Assembly: GCF_000424185.1 (NCBI RefSeq)
Contig: NZ_AUJK01000014.1
Location: forward strand, 1-64,000
Direction of reading: 5' to 3'
Source: Prevotella sp. AGR2160
GTDB lineage: Bacteria; Bacteroidota; Bacteroidia; Bacteroidales; Bacteroidaceae
Length of the DNA: 64,000 nt
Shown here: positions 34,500 to 41,911 of the stretch, one piece after another
How the letters are laid out: each line of letters starts with the position of its first letter
Numbering within the stretch: position 1 is the stretch's first letter
The notes under the pieces: model-generated
What the model saw: the letters and a program-made list of their open reading frames with translations, nothing else
The model's database searches: none
What the model was told of the DNA's origin: nothing
Translations under genes and position numbers: made by a program

Positions 34500-34858
34500 A
34501 AACAACAGGAAGCACCCGGAGGACTGCCGGAGTGTCGTCGACTACGGTTGACGGCAGTGTGCTATAGTCAATTCAGTAACCCACCGGTGGCGTAAAAGTT
34601 ACGCTGCTGCCATCTGGAAAGGGTGGCGGCACGTGTTGCCATCGGTAGCAAGCCCAAAGGGGCAGCCCGATGAGGGTTGGCGTGTGCTCGCCGGCAGGGA
34701 CGGCTTAGCCTGTTGGCAGTACGCCTCCTCTCAGGGGTGAATGATTACGGAGCGGTTACCCCGCTGACCACGGCCCCGTGGGGAAGAGCCCCCGGGGAGG
34801 AAAGTGGGTATGGGCGTAAGATCGTCCGGGGCGTAGAGTTGAGCAAAAGACTTTCGCC
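34500..34858 (+). ncRNA. Hairpin-rich non-coding leader of the DGR template RNA
   Basis: About 360 bp without a credible gene between the MutS-like gene and the template repeat. It is dense in self-complementary segments: the palindrome CCACCGGTGG (34581-34590), GCGTAA/TTACGC (34590-34595 and 34599-34604, 3-nt loop), CCACGG/CCGTGG (34768-34773 and 34776-34781), and CCCCGGGG (34790-34797). In studied DGRs the reverse transcriptase, Avd and sequences flanking TR form a ribonucleoprotein. Here the flank is unusually long and structured upstream rather than downstream. I infer that it is transcribed with TR. Confidence 0.55.
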
Positions 34859-34994
34859 AACGTGAACGGCAACTATTGGTCCGCCGGGGCCTCTTCGGCT
34901 GTGAACGCGCGTAACTTGAACTTCAATTCGGGCAACGTGAACCCGCAGAACGAGAACTACCGGGCTTATGGCTTAACGTGTCGTCCGGTCTCAG
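34859..34994 (+). repeat. DGR template repeat (TR), 136 bp
   Basis: Donor copy of the VR, 136 bp. It holds 30 adenines, most of them in 11 AAY (AAC/AAT) codons when read in the frame of the target. Such codons can give many residues but never a stop codon upon adenine substitution, a hallmark of DGR templates. Of the 11 AAY codons, 10 are changed in VR. TR itself lies in non-coding DNA 53 bp before the reverse transcriptase. Confidence 0.95.
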
Positions 34995-35047
34995 CATTAA
35001 CTAAAGGTTCTCCGGGATAGCTTCCTTCTTTTTTATCATATTGGAGT

Positions 35048-36214
35048 ATGCATATTTCTGATGAGCAATTGCTCTACGACCTCTTTCAGGCTTATCATGA
35101 TGCCCGGAAGCACAAACGGAATACCAACAGTCAGCTCCGTTTTGAACTGAACCTGGAGAAAAACCTTTATGACCTGTATGAGGACATCCGTCAGCGCCGC
35201 TATTTCCCCGGCCACTCCATGTGTTTCATTCAGGAGAAGCCCGTGAAACGGGAGATCTTCGCCTCACCGTTTCGTGACCGTGTGGTCCACCATCTGCTGT
35301 TCAACTATATTGAGCCGCATTTCGAGCGCCTCTTCATTTTTGACAGCTATTCCTGCCGCAAAGGGAAGGGAACCTTGCGTGCTGAGTGGCGGCTGGATCA
35401 TCATATCCGCTGCTGTTCCCGTAACTACAGCCGTCTGTGCTATGTGTTGCAACTCGACATCAAGGGCTACTTCATGAATATTGACAAGCAGGTGCTCTAT
35501 AAGCTCATCAGGGACAGAGTGGAGCGGTGGCGTGATCGTCTGGATGTGGAACTGTGCGATTATCTGATTCGTTGTGTACTCTTCCGGGACCCTACTGAAG
35601 GGGCGGTCATCATGGGAAAACGGAGCGATTGGGAAGGTCTGCCGGCTTCCAAGAGTCTCTTCCATCGCCATGGAATCACGGGATTGCCCATTGGCGACCT
35701 GACGAGTCAACTGTTCTCTAATATCTTTCTCAATGAACTGGACCAATTTTGTAAGCGCACTTTACATTGCCACTATTATGGCCGTTATGTCGACGACTTC
35801 TACATCGTTGATCGTGATGCCGCCCGTCTGAAAGCGATGGTGCCGCGGATCAGTGACTTCCTCGTTTCCCATCTCCATGCTCAGCTGCATCCGGACAAAA
35901 TACGCTTGACACCTTCCGATCATGGTGTTGCCTTTATGAGTGGCTATCACGTCCCGCCCTTGATAACGTCTGCTGTTCACCTTCCCGCCGGTATCATCCC
36001 CGGCCGCCGCTTATGGCATAACTATCTCCATGAGCTCCATGGCCAGCATCGACCCGCCAGCCTCTCCTCCTATCATGGCTTCATGGGTCATTACCTTCTG
36101 ATCTCTCGAGCAGCGCGAGAAGTTGGAATGCCGTTGCTTCGCAAATGGATAATGGATAACGGAGAATGGATAATGATGGCAGTCCGTGAAAGTCCGTGTC
36201 TTCCGTTGCGATGA
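35048..36214 (+). CDS. DGR-type reverse transcriptase
   Basis: A 388-residue reverse transcriptase that copies the template RNA into adenine-mutagenized cDNA. RT blocks: 'EKPVKREIFASPFRDRVVHHLLFNYIEPHFERLFIFDSYSCRKGKG', 'YVLQLDIKGYFMNID' (catalytic Asp137), 'GLPIGDLTSQLFSNIFLNELDQF' (residues 212-234) and 'RYVDDFYIV' (YVDD at 247-250). The (I/V)GxxxSQ block replaces the QGxxxSP of group II and retron RTs and is diagnostic for DGRs. GGAG lies 4 bp before ATG 35048. The last about 25 residues after 'GMPLLRKW' read into repetitive DNA and may not belong to the original protein. Confidence 0.95.
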   Translation: MHISDEQLLYDLFQAYHDARKHKRNTNSQLRFELNLEKNLYDLYEDIRQRRYFPGHSMCFIQEKPVKREIFASPFRDRVVHHLLFNYIEPHFERLFIFDSYSCRKGKGTLRAEWRLDHHIRCCSRNYSRLCYVLQLDIKGYFMNIDKQVLYKLIRDRVERWRDRLDVELCDYLIRCVLFRDPTEGAVIMGKRSDWEGLPASKSLFHRHGITGLPIGDLTSQLFSNIFLNELDQFCKRTLHCHYYGRYVDDFYIVDRDAARLKAMVPRISDFLVSHLHAQLHPDKIRLTPSDHGVAFMSGYHVPPLITSAVHLPAGIIPGRRLWHNYLHELHGQHRPASLSSYHGFMGHYLLISRAAREVGMPLLRKWIMDNGEWIMMAVRESPCLPLR

Positions 36215-36223
36215 TTCCCAAGG

Positions 36224-36364
36224 GTTGGCCCTCTCCGAGGACCGTGTGGCTGCGCGGGATACGAATAACCCCAGGCGCACGGGCCGGTGATGTCCGTCGC
36301 TGACGCTCCGTCCATCACCGTCCCGTGTGCCTGGGGCTAATCATGTTGGCCCTCTTCGAGGACC
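36224..36364. repeat. Hairpin flanked by 20-bp direct repeats
   Basis: Two 24-nt arms (36269-36292 and 36313-36336; beginning CCCCAGGC and ending GCCTGGGG; two mismatches) form a large hairpin. It is flanked by GTTGGCCCTCT(C/T)CGAGGACC at 36224-36243 and 36345-36364. This looks like a palindromic extragenic element, possibly a small non-autonomous mobile unit or a strong bidirectional terminator behind the DGR. Confidence 0.6.
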
Positions 36365-36433
36365 TCATTGCCGCAGCCTTTCGTCTCATTGCCGCAGCCT
36401 TTCGTCTCATTGCCGCAGCCTTTCGCCTCATTG
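36364..36433. repeat. 21-bp tandem repeat, 3.3 copies
   Basis: The unit begins CTCATTGCCGCAG and ends CCTTTCG(T/C); copies at 36364-36384, 36385-36405 and 36406-36426, plus a partial copy. One substitution in the third unit. It is non-coding and may vary in copy number between strains. Confidence 0.8.
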
Positions 36434-36452
36434 TGTTTTAAGTCCATTTGGC

Positions 36453-36474
36453 GGAACATGATGAATCATGTCCC
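36453..36474. repeat. Dispersed 22-bp palindrome, diverged copy
   Basis: Imperfect palindrome with arms GG(A)ACATGAT and ATCATGTCCC followed by TACAAAT. A perfect copy with the same 3' flank is at 52178-52199. A second symmetric pair, GTGGCCAC twice (36490-36497 and 36504-36511), lies next to it. Confidence 0.65.
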
Positions 36475-36542
36475 TACAAATTCCCTGGCGTGGCCACAAC
36501 ATGGTGGCCACCTACCCATTGGCAGCTTGATGAAGCAGGCCA

Positions 36543-36974
36543 CTACTTGACGACCCATTTATGGCCGTTGCGGATATAGATGCCACGGGGGAGATGAGGC
36601 GTGGTGACGCGGCGGCCCTGGAGATCGTAGACGGCGGTGGAAGCACGGGGGATGAGGACCGGACGGTTGGCGGCCAGAGAGGCGTCACTGAGGCGGAAAG
36701 CATTCCATTCGTAGGTCATCATATAGCCCACGCGTGAGGACACGCCGCAGGAGCCACCGGTCTGGTTGAAGATCGGCGGGAACCATTTCGCCGTGGCATT
36801 GTTGACATGGGAGGGGAGTGTGGTTGCCGTTGCCGCCGTCATCAGTCGGCTGTCTGCCGCCGGTGCCGGGGTATAGTCACGATAGACGGAGCGGTCCACG
36901 GGGACCGGCGTCTCCTGGGCGTGCGCCACCGTTGCGCAACAGGTCAGGAGTGCGAGAAGAAACGATCTGTTCAT
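36543..36974 (-). pseudogene. Truncated secreted C1-like cysteine peptidase with C-terminal sorting-like tail
   Basis: A 143-residue remnant; ATG 36974 gives the signal MNRSFLLALLTCCATVAHAQ. 'AKWFPPIFNQTGGSCGVSSRVGYMMTYEWNAFR' is the start of a papain-like domain with the oxyanion Gln and catalytic Cys. Straight after it the sequence jumps to 'STAVYDLQGRRVTTPHLPRGIYIRNGHKWVVK', the short tail that ends many Prevotella secreted enzymes. The His and Asn of the active site are missing, so an in-frame deletion removed several hundred residues. The upstream frame from 37058 is not expected to be translated. Confidence 0.7.
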
Positions 36975-37712
36975 GAGCTTTGTGAGCATGTGTAGGGAAG
37001 ATACTGATCTGTAATTGATATTTATACCTCTGAGTATGTAAACCTTAAAATATTGCAATTATTCCAATTCTGCTGCAAAGGTACAAATAATATTTGGTAT
37101 GATAGCTGTTCACACCTTTTCCCCTAAGGTGGAAGTTTCTCCGCCAACTGACTGTTTTTTGCACGCTGTTTTTGTCAGGGAAAATCTTCGTTCTAGCGCG
37201 GAAGAGGCTGTAAATGGGATTTTGAAGGGCTAAATGACGTAGAAAATTTTGTAAACATCGTGTTTATGAAATTCTCTACGAAAGATACGATCGTAAACAG
37301 CGTGTCTACGACTCACAAATAGCGTCCGGAAAACGTATAATTATAGATCTACGCATCGAAAATGATATGTTTATGCGTGTATTTATGCAAGAAAGAGAGG
37401 CGTAGAAATGGCAGGATTTTGTATCTGTCTGATAATCAAATTATTAATAAAAATCGCTGAGATTCCCGAATTTGCGGACGATCCTGCGTTTGCTGGATTC
37501 TGTGAGCAAAATGAACCCTGTTAAACGGGCAAAAAAGAGGTAGTGAACTGTTTGACTGATTGATTTCTGATGCAAAGTTACGCAGAATTGCTGAATGGTG
37601 AAATCGCCACTGCGTGGTATTTTGATTCGCATGAAATAGGGATAAAATATACCAAAGGTATGTGATATTTGGTGGAAAAGTTGTACATTTGCAGGAAAAA
37701 TACAGGAAATTC
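36975..37712. other. Gene-free stretch (738 bp) with near-repeated dyads
   Basis: AT-rich DNA. A long imperfect inverted repeat starts CGTAGA and ends TCTACG around TAAACA..TGTTTA (about 37230-37282). A related 18-bp motif TAAACA(T/G)CGTGT(T/C)TA(T/C)GA occurs at about 37252 and 37293. TACATTTG at 37684-37691 is a candidate -7 box for trmO, 22 bp before its start. No gene or recognisable RNA family is seen. Confidence 0.4.
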
Positions 37713-38468
37713 ATGGAAATAGAACCCGTAGCCATTTTTCATTCCCCTTTCGCGAGTAAGTTCGGCATTCCCAAACAGTCGGGAATCGTCGAGGCGTTGC
37801 ACGGCACGATCGTCCTCGAGCCCGCCTTCCGCAGTGCGGATGCCCTGCGGGGCATTGAGGGCTTTGATTATCTCTGGCTTCTCTGGGGGTTCTCGGCCAA
37901 CAAACACGCGGCGACCTCGCTGATGGTGCGGCCGCCGCGCCTCGGTGGCAACACGCGCGTCGGTGTCTTTGCCTCCCGCAGTCCCTTCCGGCCCAACGGG
38001 CTCGGCCTGTCGTCGGTTCGCATCGAACGGGTGGAGTGGGAGAGTGCCCATGGTCCCGTGATCCATGTTCTTGGAGCTGATCTCATGGATGGTACGCCGA
38101 TCTATGATATCAAGCCTTACGTCACCTATGCCGACTGCCATCAGGGTGCCCGTTCGGGTTTCGTCGACCGTCATCAGTGGCAACGGCTGCAGGTCGTCAT
38201 TCCTGAGGAGATCCGACGGCAGCTCGTCGCCAAAGGCTGGGATGACGCCTTGCTGCAGTCGTTGGAGGCCGTCCTCGCCGAGGATCCCCGTCCGCAGTAC
38301 CAGCATGATCCCGAGAAGGTCTACGGCATGCCGTTCGGAGGCGTGGACGTGAAGTTTAGCGTCAAGGAGGAGGAGCTCCGCGTCATAGGGATCGGGGATA
38401 CATCTGCGCTTCCTTGCGCTTGCAAAGCGCAAGCACGGGACGGCAGGCACTTAACGGCAGGCACTTGA
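37713..38468 (+). CDS. trmO: tRNA (N6-threonylcarbamoyladenosine-N6)-methyltransferase TrmO
   Basis: Methylates t6A37 in tRNA using SAM (TsaA/YaeB family). ATG 37713 gives MEIEPVAIFHSPF, the family start. Key motifs: 'KFGIPKQSG', 'GFDYLWLLWGF', 'FASRSPFRPNGLGLSSVRI' and 'DGTPIYDIKPYVTYAD'. The C-terminal domain follows ('FSVKEEELRVIG'). After the natural end near 'IGIGDTS' the frame runs about 20 residues through a short tandem repeat (CGGCAGGCACTT units, about 38439-38480) to its stop, so the C-terminus has been altered by repeat DNA. It is convergent with the next gene, 10 bp apart. Confidence 0.92.
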   Translation: MEIEPVAIFHSPFASKFGIPKQSGIVEALHGTIVLEPAFRSADALRGIEGFDYLWLLWGFSANKHAATSLMVRPPRLGGNTRVGVFASRSPFRPNGLGLSSVRIERVEWESAHGPVIHVLGADLMDGTPIYDIKPYVTYADCHQGARSGFVDRHQWQRLQVVIPEEIRRQLVAKGWDDALLQSLEAVLAEDPRPQYQHDPEKVYGMPFGGVDVKFSVKEEELRVIGIGDTSALPCACKAQARDGRHLTAGT

Positions 38469-38480
38469 CGGCAGGCCATT
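38439..38480. repeat. 14-bp tandem repeat at the end of trmO
   Basis: Three units of ACGGCAGGCACTT(A/G), the last one degenerate, overlapping the trmO stop codon. Confidence 0.7.
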
Positions 38481-39597
38481 AACCGATCACGAGGGTTCTG
38501 AAATAATCTTTCAGAAAGCCTTTGTAGCGGTCCTGGCTGTCGGCACAGAGGATGATGACCCGGCGGCCGTCGGGGAGACGGGGACCCTCGCACATCCCTT
38601 CGTAGTTGGCGAGGTTCATTTCCAGTAGATTCATGTGCGTACGCCAGCCGGCAACAAACTGCTTACCTTGGTAGCCGGGGAAGATACGGAAGACCTTGTT
38701 CATCACCCAACTGCCGATCTTCGCCTTCGCCACGAAGAACTCGCGCTCCAGGGCCAGCAGACTGCCGTCGCCGAGACTCAGCAGTTCGGAGACACCATGG
38801 GCATAGTCGCCACTGATATCCTTCGGATCGGCCAAGGGGGCGTCAAGGAGATAAGTGTATTCGTGCGTGAGCATGAGGTCGCCGTCCAACTGCAGCAGGC
38901 GCAGCATGAGTCCGTTGTCGCCTTTCAATGGGCCTTCGTTGATGGTGAAGATACTCTGTCGGGCCGGATCATAGCAGAGGCTCTCGATCTGCAGGTTATG
39001 CACGCCACGGTCGTGATACATCTCGATCTGTGTACGGCGGATGAGACTATCGGTGGCCTGGTCGTACTCCTCAATATAGGAGCCTTCCTCGTCACCGATA
39101 TAAATATGTTTGTTGTTCGGATTAAACGCTACGGCCTCCTCATCCTCGTTCTTCCCGGGCAGACGCGTATAGCCGCAGTTGCGGATATTCGTGATCTTCC
39201 CTTTTTTATTGATATCGATGTTGAAGACATAATAGCCCTTCTCGTTATTGTCCATCTTATCGGAGACCACAGCGTAGTAGTTGCCGAAGAGATGCGTGAT
39301 GCCACTGTAGTTGCCTTTCGGAATATGATCGTCGAAATTCACTTGTGGCAATACTTTCACACGGGAAGAGATATCATCGGGCACCCGACGGCCCCAGTAG
39401 AGTGTTCCTTCTTTCAGATAACCTTTCGCCTCGTCGGTAGGAATAGAGAGATTCTGTGACGGCTGTTCGATGGTGGACAGAGAATCAGCATCCCCTTGAC
39501 GGCCTGGAAGACCACCATGGGTGTCGGGCGTCGTATTGACATTGACGGCCAACAGGAGAGGGATGAAGCAAATCAATCTGTTCAACATCATTCGCAT
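38479..39597 (-). CDS. Secreted esterase-like phytase-family protein (DUF/PF13449 type)
   Basis: About 372 residues from ATG 39597 (39591 also possible); the longer open frame includes the tRNA-Phe gene and is not real. Signal MMLNRLICFIPLLLAVNVNT. Beta-propeller-like repeats: 'GNYSGITHLFGNYYAVVSDK', 'EDEEAVAFNPNNKHIYIGDEEGSYIEEYD', 'NLQIESLCYDPARQSIFTINEGPL', 'HGVSELLSLGDGSLLALEREF', 'NYEGMCEGPRLPDGRRVIILCADSQD'. The regular E-G/E-S pattern and acidic calcium-type sites fit the 'esterase-like activity of phytase' family. It probably acts in the periplasm on phosphate esters; the substrate is not shown. Confidence 0.8.
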   Translation of the reverse strand: MRMMLNRLICFIPLLLAVNVNTTPDTHGGLPGRQGDADSLSTIEQPSQNLSIPTDEAKGYLKEGTLYWGRRVPDDISSRVKVLPQVNFDDHIPKGNYSGITHLFGNYYAVVSDKMDNNEKGYYVFNIDINKKGKITNIRNCGYTRLPGKNEDEEAVAFNPNNKHIYIGDEEGSYIEEYDQATDSLIRRTQIEMYHDRGVHNLQIESLCYDPARQSIFTINEGPLKGDNGLMLRLLQLDGDLMLTHEYTYLLDAPLADPKDISGDYAHGVSELLSLGDGSLLALEREFFVAKAKIGSWVMNKVFRIFPGYQGKQFVAGWRTHMNLLEMNLANYEGMCEGPRLPDGRRVIILCADSQDRYKGFLKDYFRTLVIG

Positions 39598-39636
39598 GCA
39601 TTTTAATTTTTGTCGATTTCGTTCCTGAAAACTAAT

Positions 39637-39666
39637 AAAAAAAAGGCGGCCACTCTCGTGAACCGC
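39637..39666 (-). terminator. Terminator behind tRNA-Phe
   Basis: On the minus strand GGCGG..CAC pairs with GTG..CCGCC, followed by eight T. It separates the tRNA from the esterase-like gene. Confidence 0.8.
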
Positions 39667-39683
39667 CAAAATGAAAGGAGGAG

Positions 39684-39756
39684 TGGTACCTCTTGGAGTT
39701 GAACCAAGGACACATGGATTTTCAGTCCATTGCTCTACCACCTGAGCTAAGGCACC
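39684..39756 (-). tRNA. tRNA-Phe (anticodon GAA)
   Basis: A 73-nt tRNA. Acceptor GGTGCCT pairs with AGGTACC (one G-U), anticodon loop CTGAAAA in a TGGA/TCCA stem, T-arm GGTTCAACTCC. CCA is not encoded. A TACCTTTG promoter box lies 22 bp upstream (39779-39786). Confidence 0.95.
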
Positions 39757-39778
39757 GTGTTGTTTTGTTTTGCGAGTG

Positions 39779-39786
39779 CAAAGGTA
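39779..39786 (-). promoter_or_regulatory. -7 box of tRNA-Phe
   Basis: TACCTTTG on the minus strand, 22 bp before the tRNA. Confidence 0.6.
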
Positions 39787-39870
39787 CAAACAATTTGCGG
39801 ACTGACAAAATATTTCTGCGAAAAAGTTTATACGTTTAACTTTTGTTAAGAACTTTGGACTTTTTCCTTA

Positions 39871-39980
39871 TGCAGGGGCCGACCCTTGTGGCGGCCCGTC
39901 GGCGGTTACGCCGAATCAGGAGCATTTGCCTTCTAGAATGCCGTTCCGGCATCGGGCCGCCACAAGGGACGGCCCCTGCA
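39871..39980. repeat. 110-bp palindromic extragenic element with cloverleaf potential
   Basis: Outer arms of 28 nt (39871-39898 and 39953-39980; starting TGCAGGGGCCG, one mismatch) enclose two smaller perfect hairpins: TCGGCG-GTTA-CGCCGA (from 39899) and ATGCCG-TTC-CGGCAT (about 39938-39952). The fold is a three-way junction. It lies between tRNA-Phe and thiL. No transposase is present, so it resembles a REP/MITE-type repeat. Confidence 0.8.
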
Positions 39981-39989
39981 GAGGATTAT

Positions 39990-41099
39990 TTATGCCTGTT
40001 GCATCTGCCATCCCTGAGCGGGGAGGTCGAACTCCTGGTCATCGCGCGTGATGAGTTTGATGCCGAGATCTTCCTTTGTGATATAGCCGATGCGCTTGAT
40101 ACCCTCGATGCTGTCGAGCTTGGCATGGTCACCGATGGGGACGGTGAAGACGAGCTCATAGTCCTCGCCACCGTTGAGGGCGGCTGTGGTGACATTCATG
40201 TTCAGTTCCTCGGCCATGACGGCAGTCTGGTAGTCGATGGGGAGGTTCTTCTCGTAGATGCGGGCGCCACAGTGACTCTGCTGACAGATATGATGGATCT
40301 CCGAACTCAGACCGTCACTGATATCCATCATTGCCGTGGGACGGATGCCGGCGGCGGCGAGTTTCTCGCGGATATCACCACGGGCCATCGGCTGCAGCTG
40401 TCGTTGGATGAGATATTCCTTTCCACTGAAGTCGGGCTGGAAGTCGGCCACCTGTTGGCGCTTTGCCTCCAAAGCAGCGATCTTCTTGTCGTCATGCTTC
40501 TCATGGGCTTCCTTGAGTTCCTTGTTGAAGTCGTTGATCTGCTGGTAGTATACTGTCTTCTCCCGTTCGAGGAGTTGCAGACCCATGTAGGCGGCGCCGA
40601 GGTCACCGCTGACACAGATGAGATCGGTCTCATTGGCGCCACTACGGTAAATGATGTCTTCCTTATTGGCCTCGCCGATACAGGTGATGGAGATAGCCAG
40701 TCCCGTATAGGAGGATGACGTGTCACCACCGACGATATCCACATGGAACTTGTCGCAGGCGGCCCGCAGACCTTTATAGAACTCATCGAGGTCCTCCACA
40801 TTGAAGCGCTTGCCCATGGCGATGTTGACGATCATCTGTCGGGGCACGCCGTTCATGGCGACGATGTCACTGATATTGACCATGGCACTCTTATAGCCGA
40901 GGTGGAGCATGTCTATATAAGTAAGGTCGAAATGGATACCCTCCATGAGCATGTCACTCGTCACGAGCACTTCCTTGTCGGGATAGTGGAGGACGGCGCA
41001 GTCATCGCCGACACCTTTGACGGTGCTGGCGTTCTGCGGCTTGATATCTTTCGTGAGTCGGTCGATGAGGCCGAACTCACCCAGTTCTTTGATTTCCAT
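39990..41099 (-). CDS. thiL: Thiamine-monophosphate kinase
   Basis: Phosphorylates thiamine monophosphate to thiamine diphosphate with ATP, the last step of cofactor synthesis. AIRS-family fold with 'GVGDDCAVL' (metal-binding Asp), 'VTSDMLMEGIHFDL', 'SDIVAMNGVPRQMIVNI', 'VGGDTSSS', 'MMDISDGLSSEIHHI' and 'LNGGEDYELVFTV'. Length 369 is longer than E. coli ThiL because of an about 35-residue charged helical insert (EREKTVYYQ to AKRQQVADF), as in other Bacteroidetes. Its ATG overlaps the PNP stop (TAATG), so it is translationally coupled to that gene. Confidence 0.95.
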   Translation of the reverse strand: MEIKELGEFGLIDRLTKDIKPQNASTVKGVGDDCAVLHYPDKEVLVTSDMLMEGIHFDLTYIDMLHLGYKSAMVNISDIVAMNGVPRQMIVNIAMGKRFNVEDLDEFYKGLRAACDKFHVDIVGGDTSSSYTGLAISITCIGEANKEDIIYRSGANETDLICVSGDLGAAYMGLQLLEREKTVYYQQINDFNKELKEAHEKHDDKKIAALEAKRQQVADFQPDFSGKEYLIQRQLQPMARGDIREKLAAAGIRPTAMMDISDGLSSEIHHICQQSHCGARIYEKNLPIDYQTAVMAEELNMNVTTAALNGGEDYELVFTVPIGDHAKLDSIEGIKRIGYITKEDLGIKLITRDDQEFDLPAQGWQMQQA

Positions 41100-41911
41100 T
41101 AAAAACTCCTCTTGATCAGTTCACGCATAATCTCCGTCATCTTCGGTTCAGCGGCATTGGCGGCTTTCTGTACCTCCTCATGGCTGACCTTCACGGGGAC
41201 ATCGAAGCCACCGAGATCAGTGATGACACTGATACCGAAGACGCGGATGCCACAATGGCGGGCCACGATCACCTCCGGTACGGTGCTCATGCCCACGGCG
41301 TCACCGCCGAGGGTACGGTACATGCGATATTCCGCCGGTGTCTCGAAGGTAGGCCCTTGCACGCCGACATAGACACCATGGACGAGGCGGATACCTTCCT
41401 CCTTGGCCACCTCATCGGCGAGGTCACGGAGCTTCTTGTCGTAAGCCTCGTGCATATCGGGGAAGCGCGGGCCCGTAGGGAAGTTCTTGCCATGGAGCGG
41501 GTGCTCGGGGAAGAAATTGATATGGTCGTCGATGACCATGAGATCGCCGATCTTGAAGTTCGGGTTCATACCACCGGAGGCATTGCTGACGAAGAGGGTG
41601 TTGATGCCGAGCTCGTACATCACGCGCTCCGGGAACGTCACCTCTTTCATCGAGTAGCCCTCATAGTAATGGAAGCGGCCGTCCATAGCCATGATGTCAT
41701 AGCCGCCGAGCTTGCCGAAGATGAGTTTCCCGGCATGTCCCTCGACCGTGGAGACGGGGAAGTTGGGGATATCTTGATAGGGGAACTCGTAGGCGTCAGT
41801 TATTTCGGAAGCTAATTGTCCCAGTCCGGTGCCCAGAATGATGGCTGTCTTTGGACTTGTGGTCATCCTTGCTTTTAACCAGGATGCTGTTTCTTGAATT
41901 TTTTCGTACAT
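41099..41911 (-). CDS. Purine nucleoside phosphorylase (trimeric PNP family)
   Basis: Phosphorolysis of purine nucleosides to base and ribose-1-phosphate. Signatures: 'ILGTGLGQLASEI' (phosphate loop), 'GHAGKLIFGKLGG', 'MDGRFHYYEGYS', 'SNASGGMNPNFKIGDLMVIDDHIN' and 'GVYVGVQGPTFETPAEYRM' (purine-site Glu), 'AVGMSTVPEVIVARHCG'. 270 residues, normal for the family. The start lies 116 bp inside the 3' end of lpxK in another frame, and its stop overlaps the thiL start, giving a tightly packed sppA-lpxK-PNP-thiL operon. Confidence 0.93.
   Translation of the reverse strand: MYEKIQETASWLKARMTTSPKTAIILGTGLGQLASEITDAYEFPYQDIPNFPVSTVEGHAGKLIFGKLGGYDIMAMDGRFHYYEGYSMKEVTFPERVMYELGINTLFVSNASGGMNPNFKIGDLMVIDDHINFFPEHPLHGKNFPTGPRFPDMHEAYDKKLRDLADEVAKEEGIRLVHGVYVGVQGPTFETPAEYRMYRTLGGDAVGMSTVPEVIVARHCGIRVFGISVITDLGGFDVPVKVSHEEVQKAANAAEPKMTEIMRELIKRSF

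Noticed and set aside
35048..36214. Interpretation of the RT as a retron or group II intron RT
   Set aside because: It has the DGR block IGDLTSQ, a linked Avd gene and a TR/VR pair; no msr/msd structure or intron domains V/VI lie next to it.
36364..36433. CRISPR array
   Set aside because: The 21-bp units are directly adjacent with no spacers, and no cas genes are nearby; it is a simple tandem repeat.
39598..39789. N-terminal extension of the esterase-like protein
   Set aside because: This part of the frame runs through tRNA-Phe and its terminator, so the start must be near 39597.
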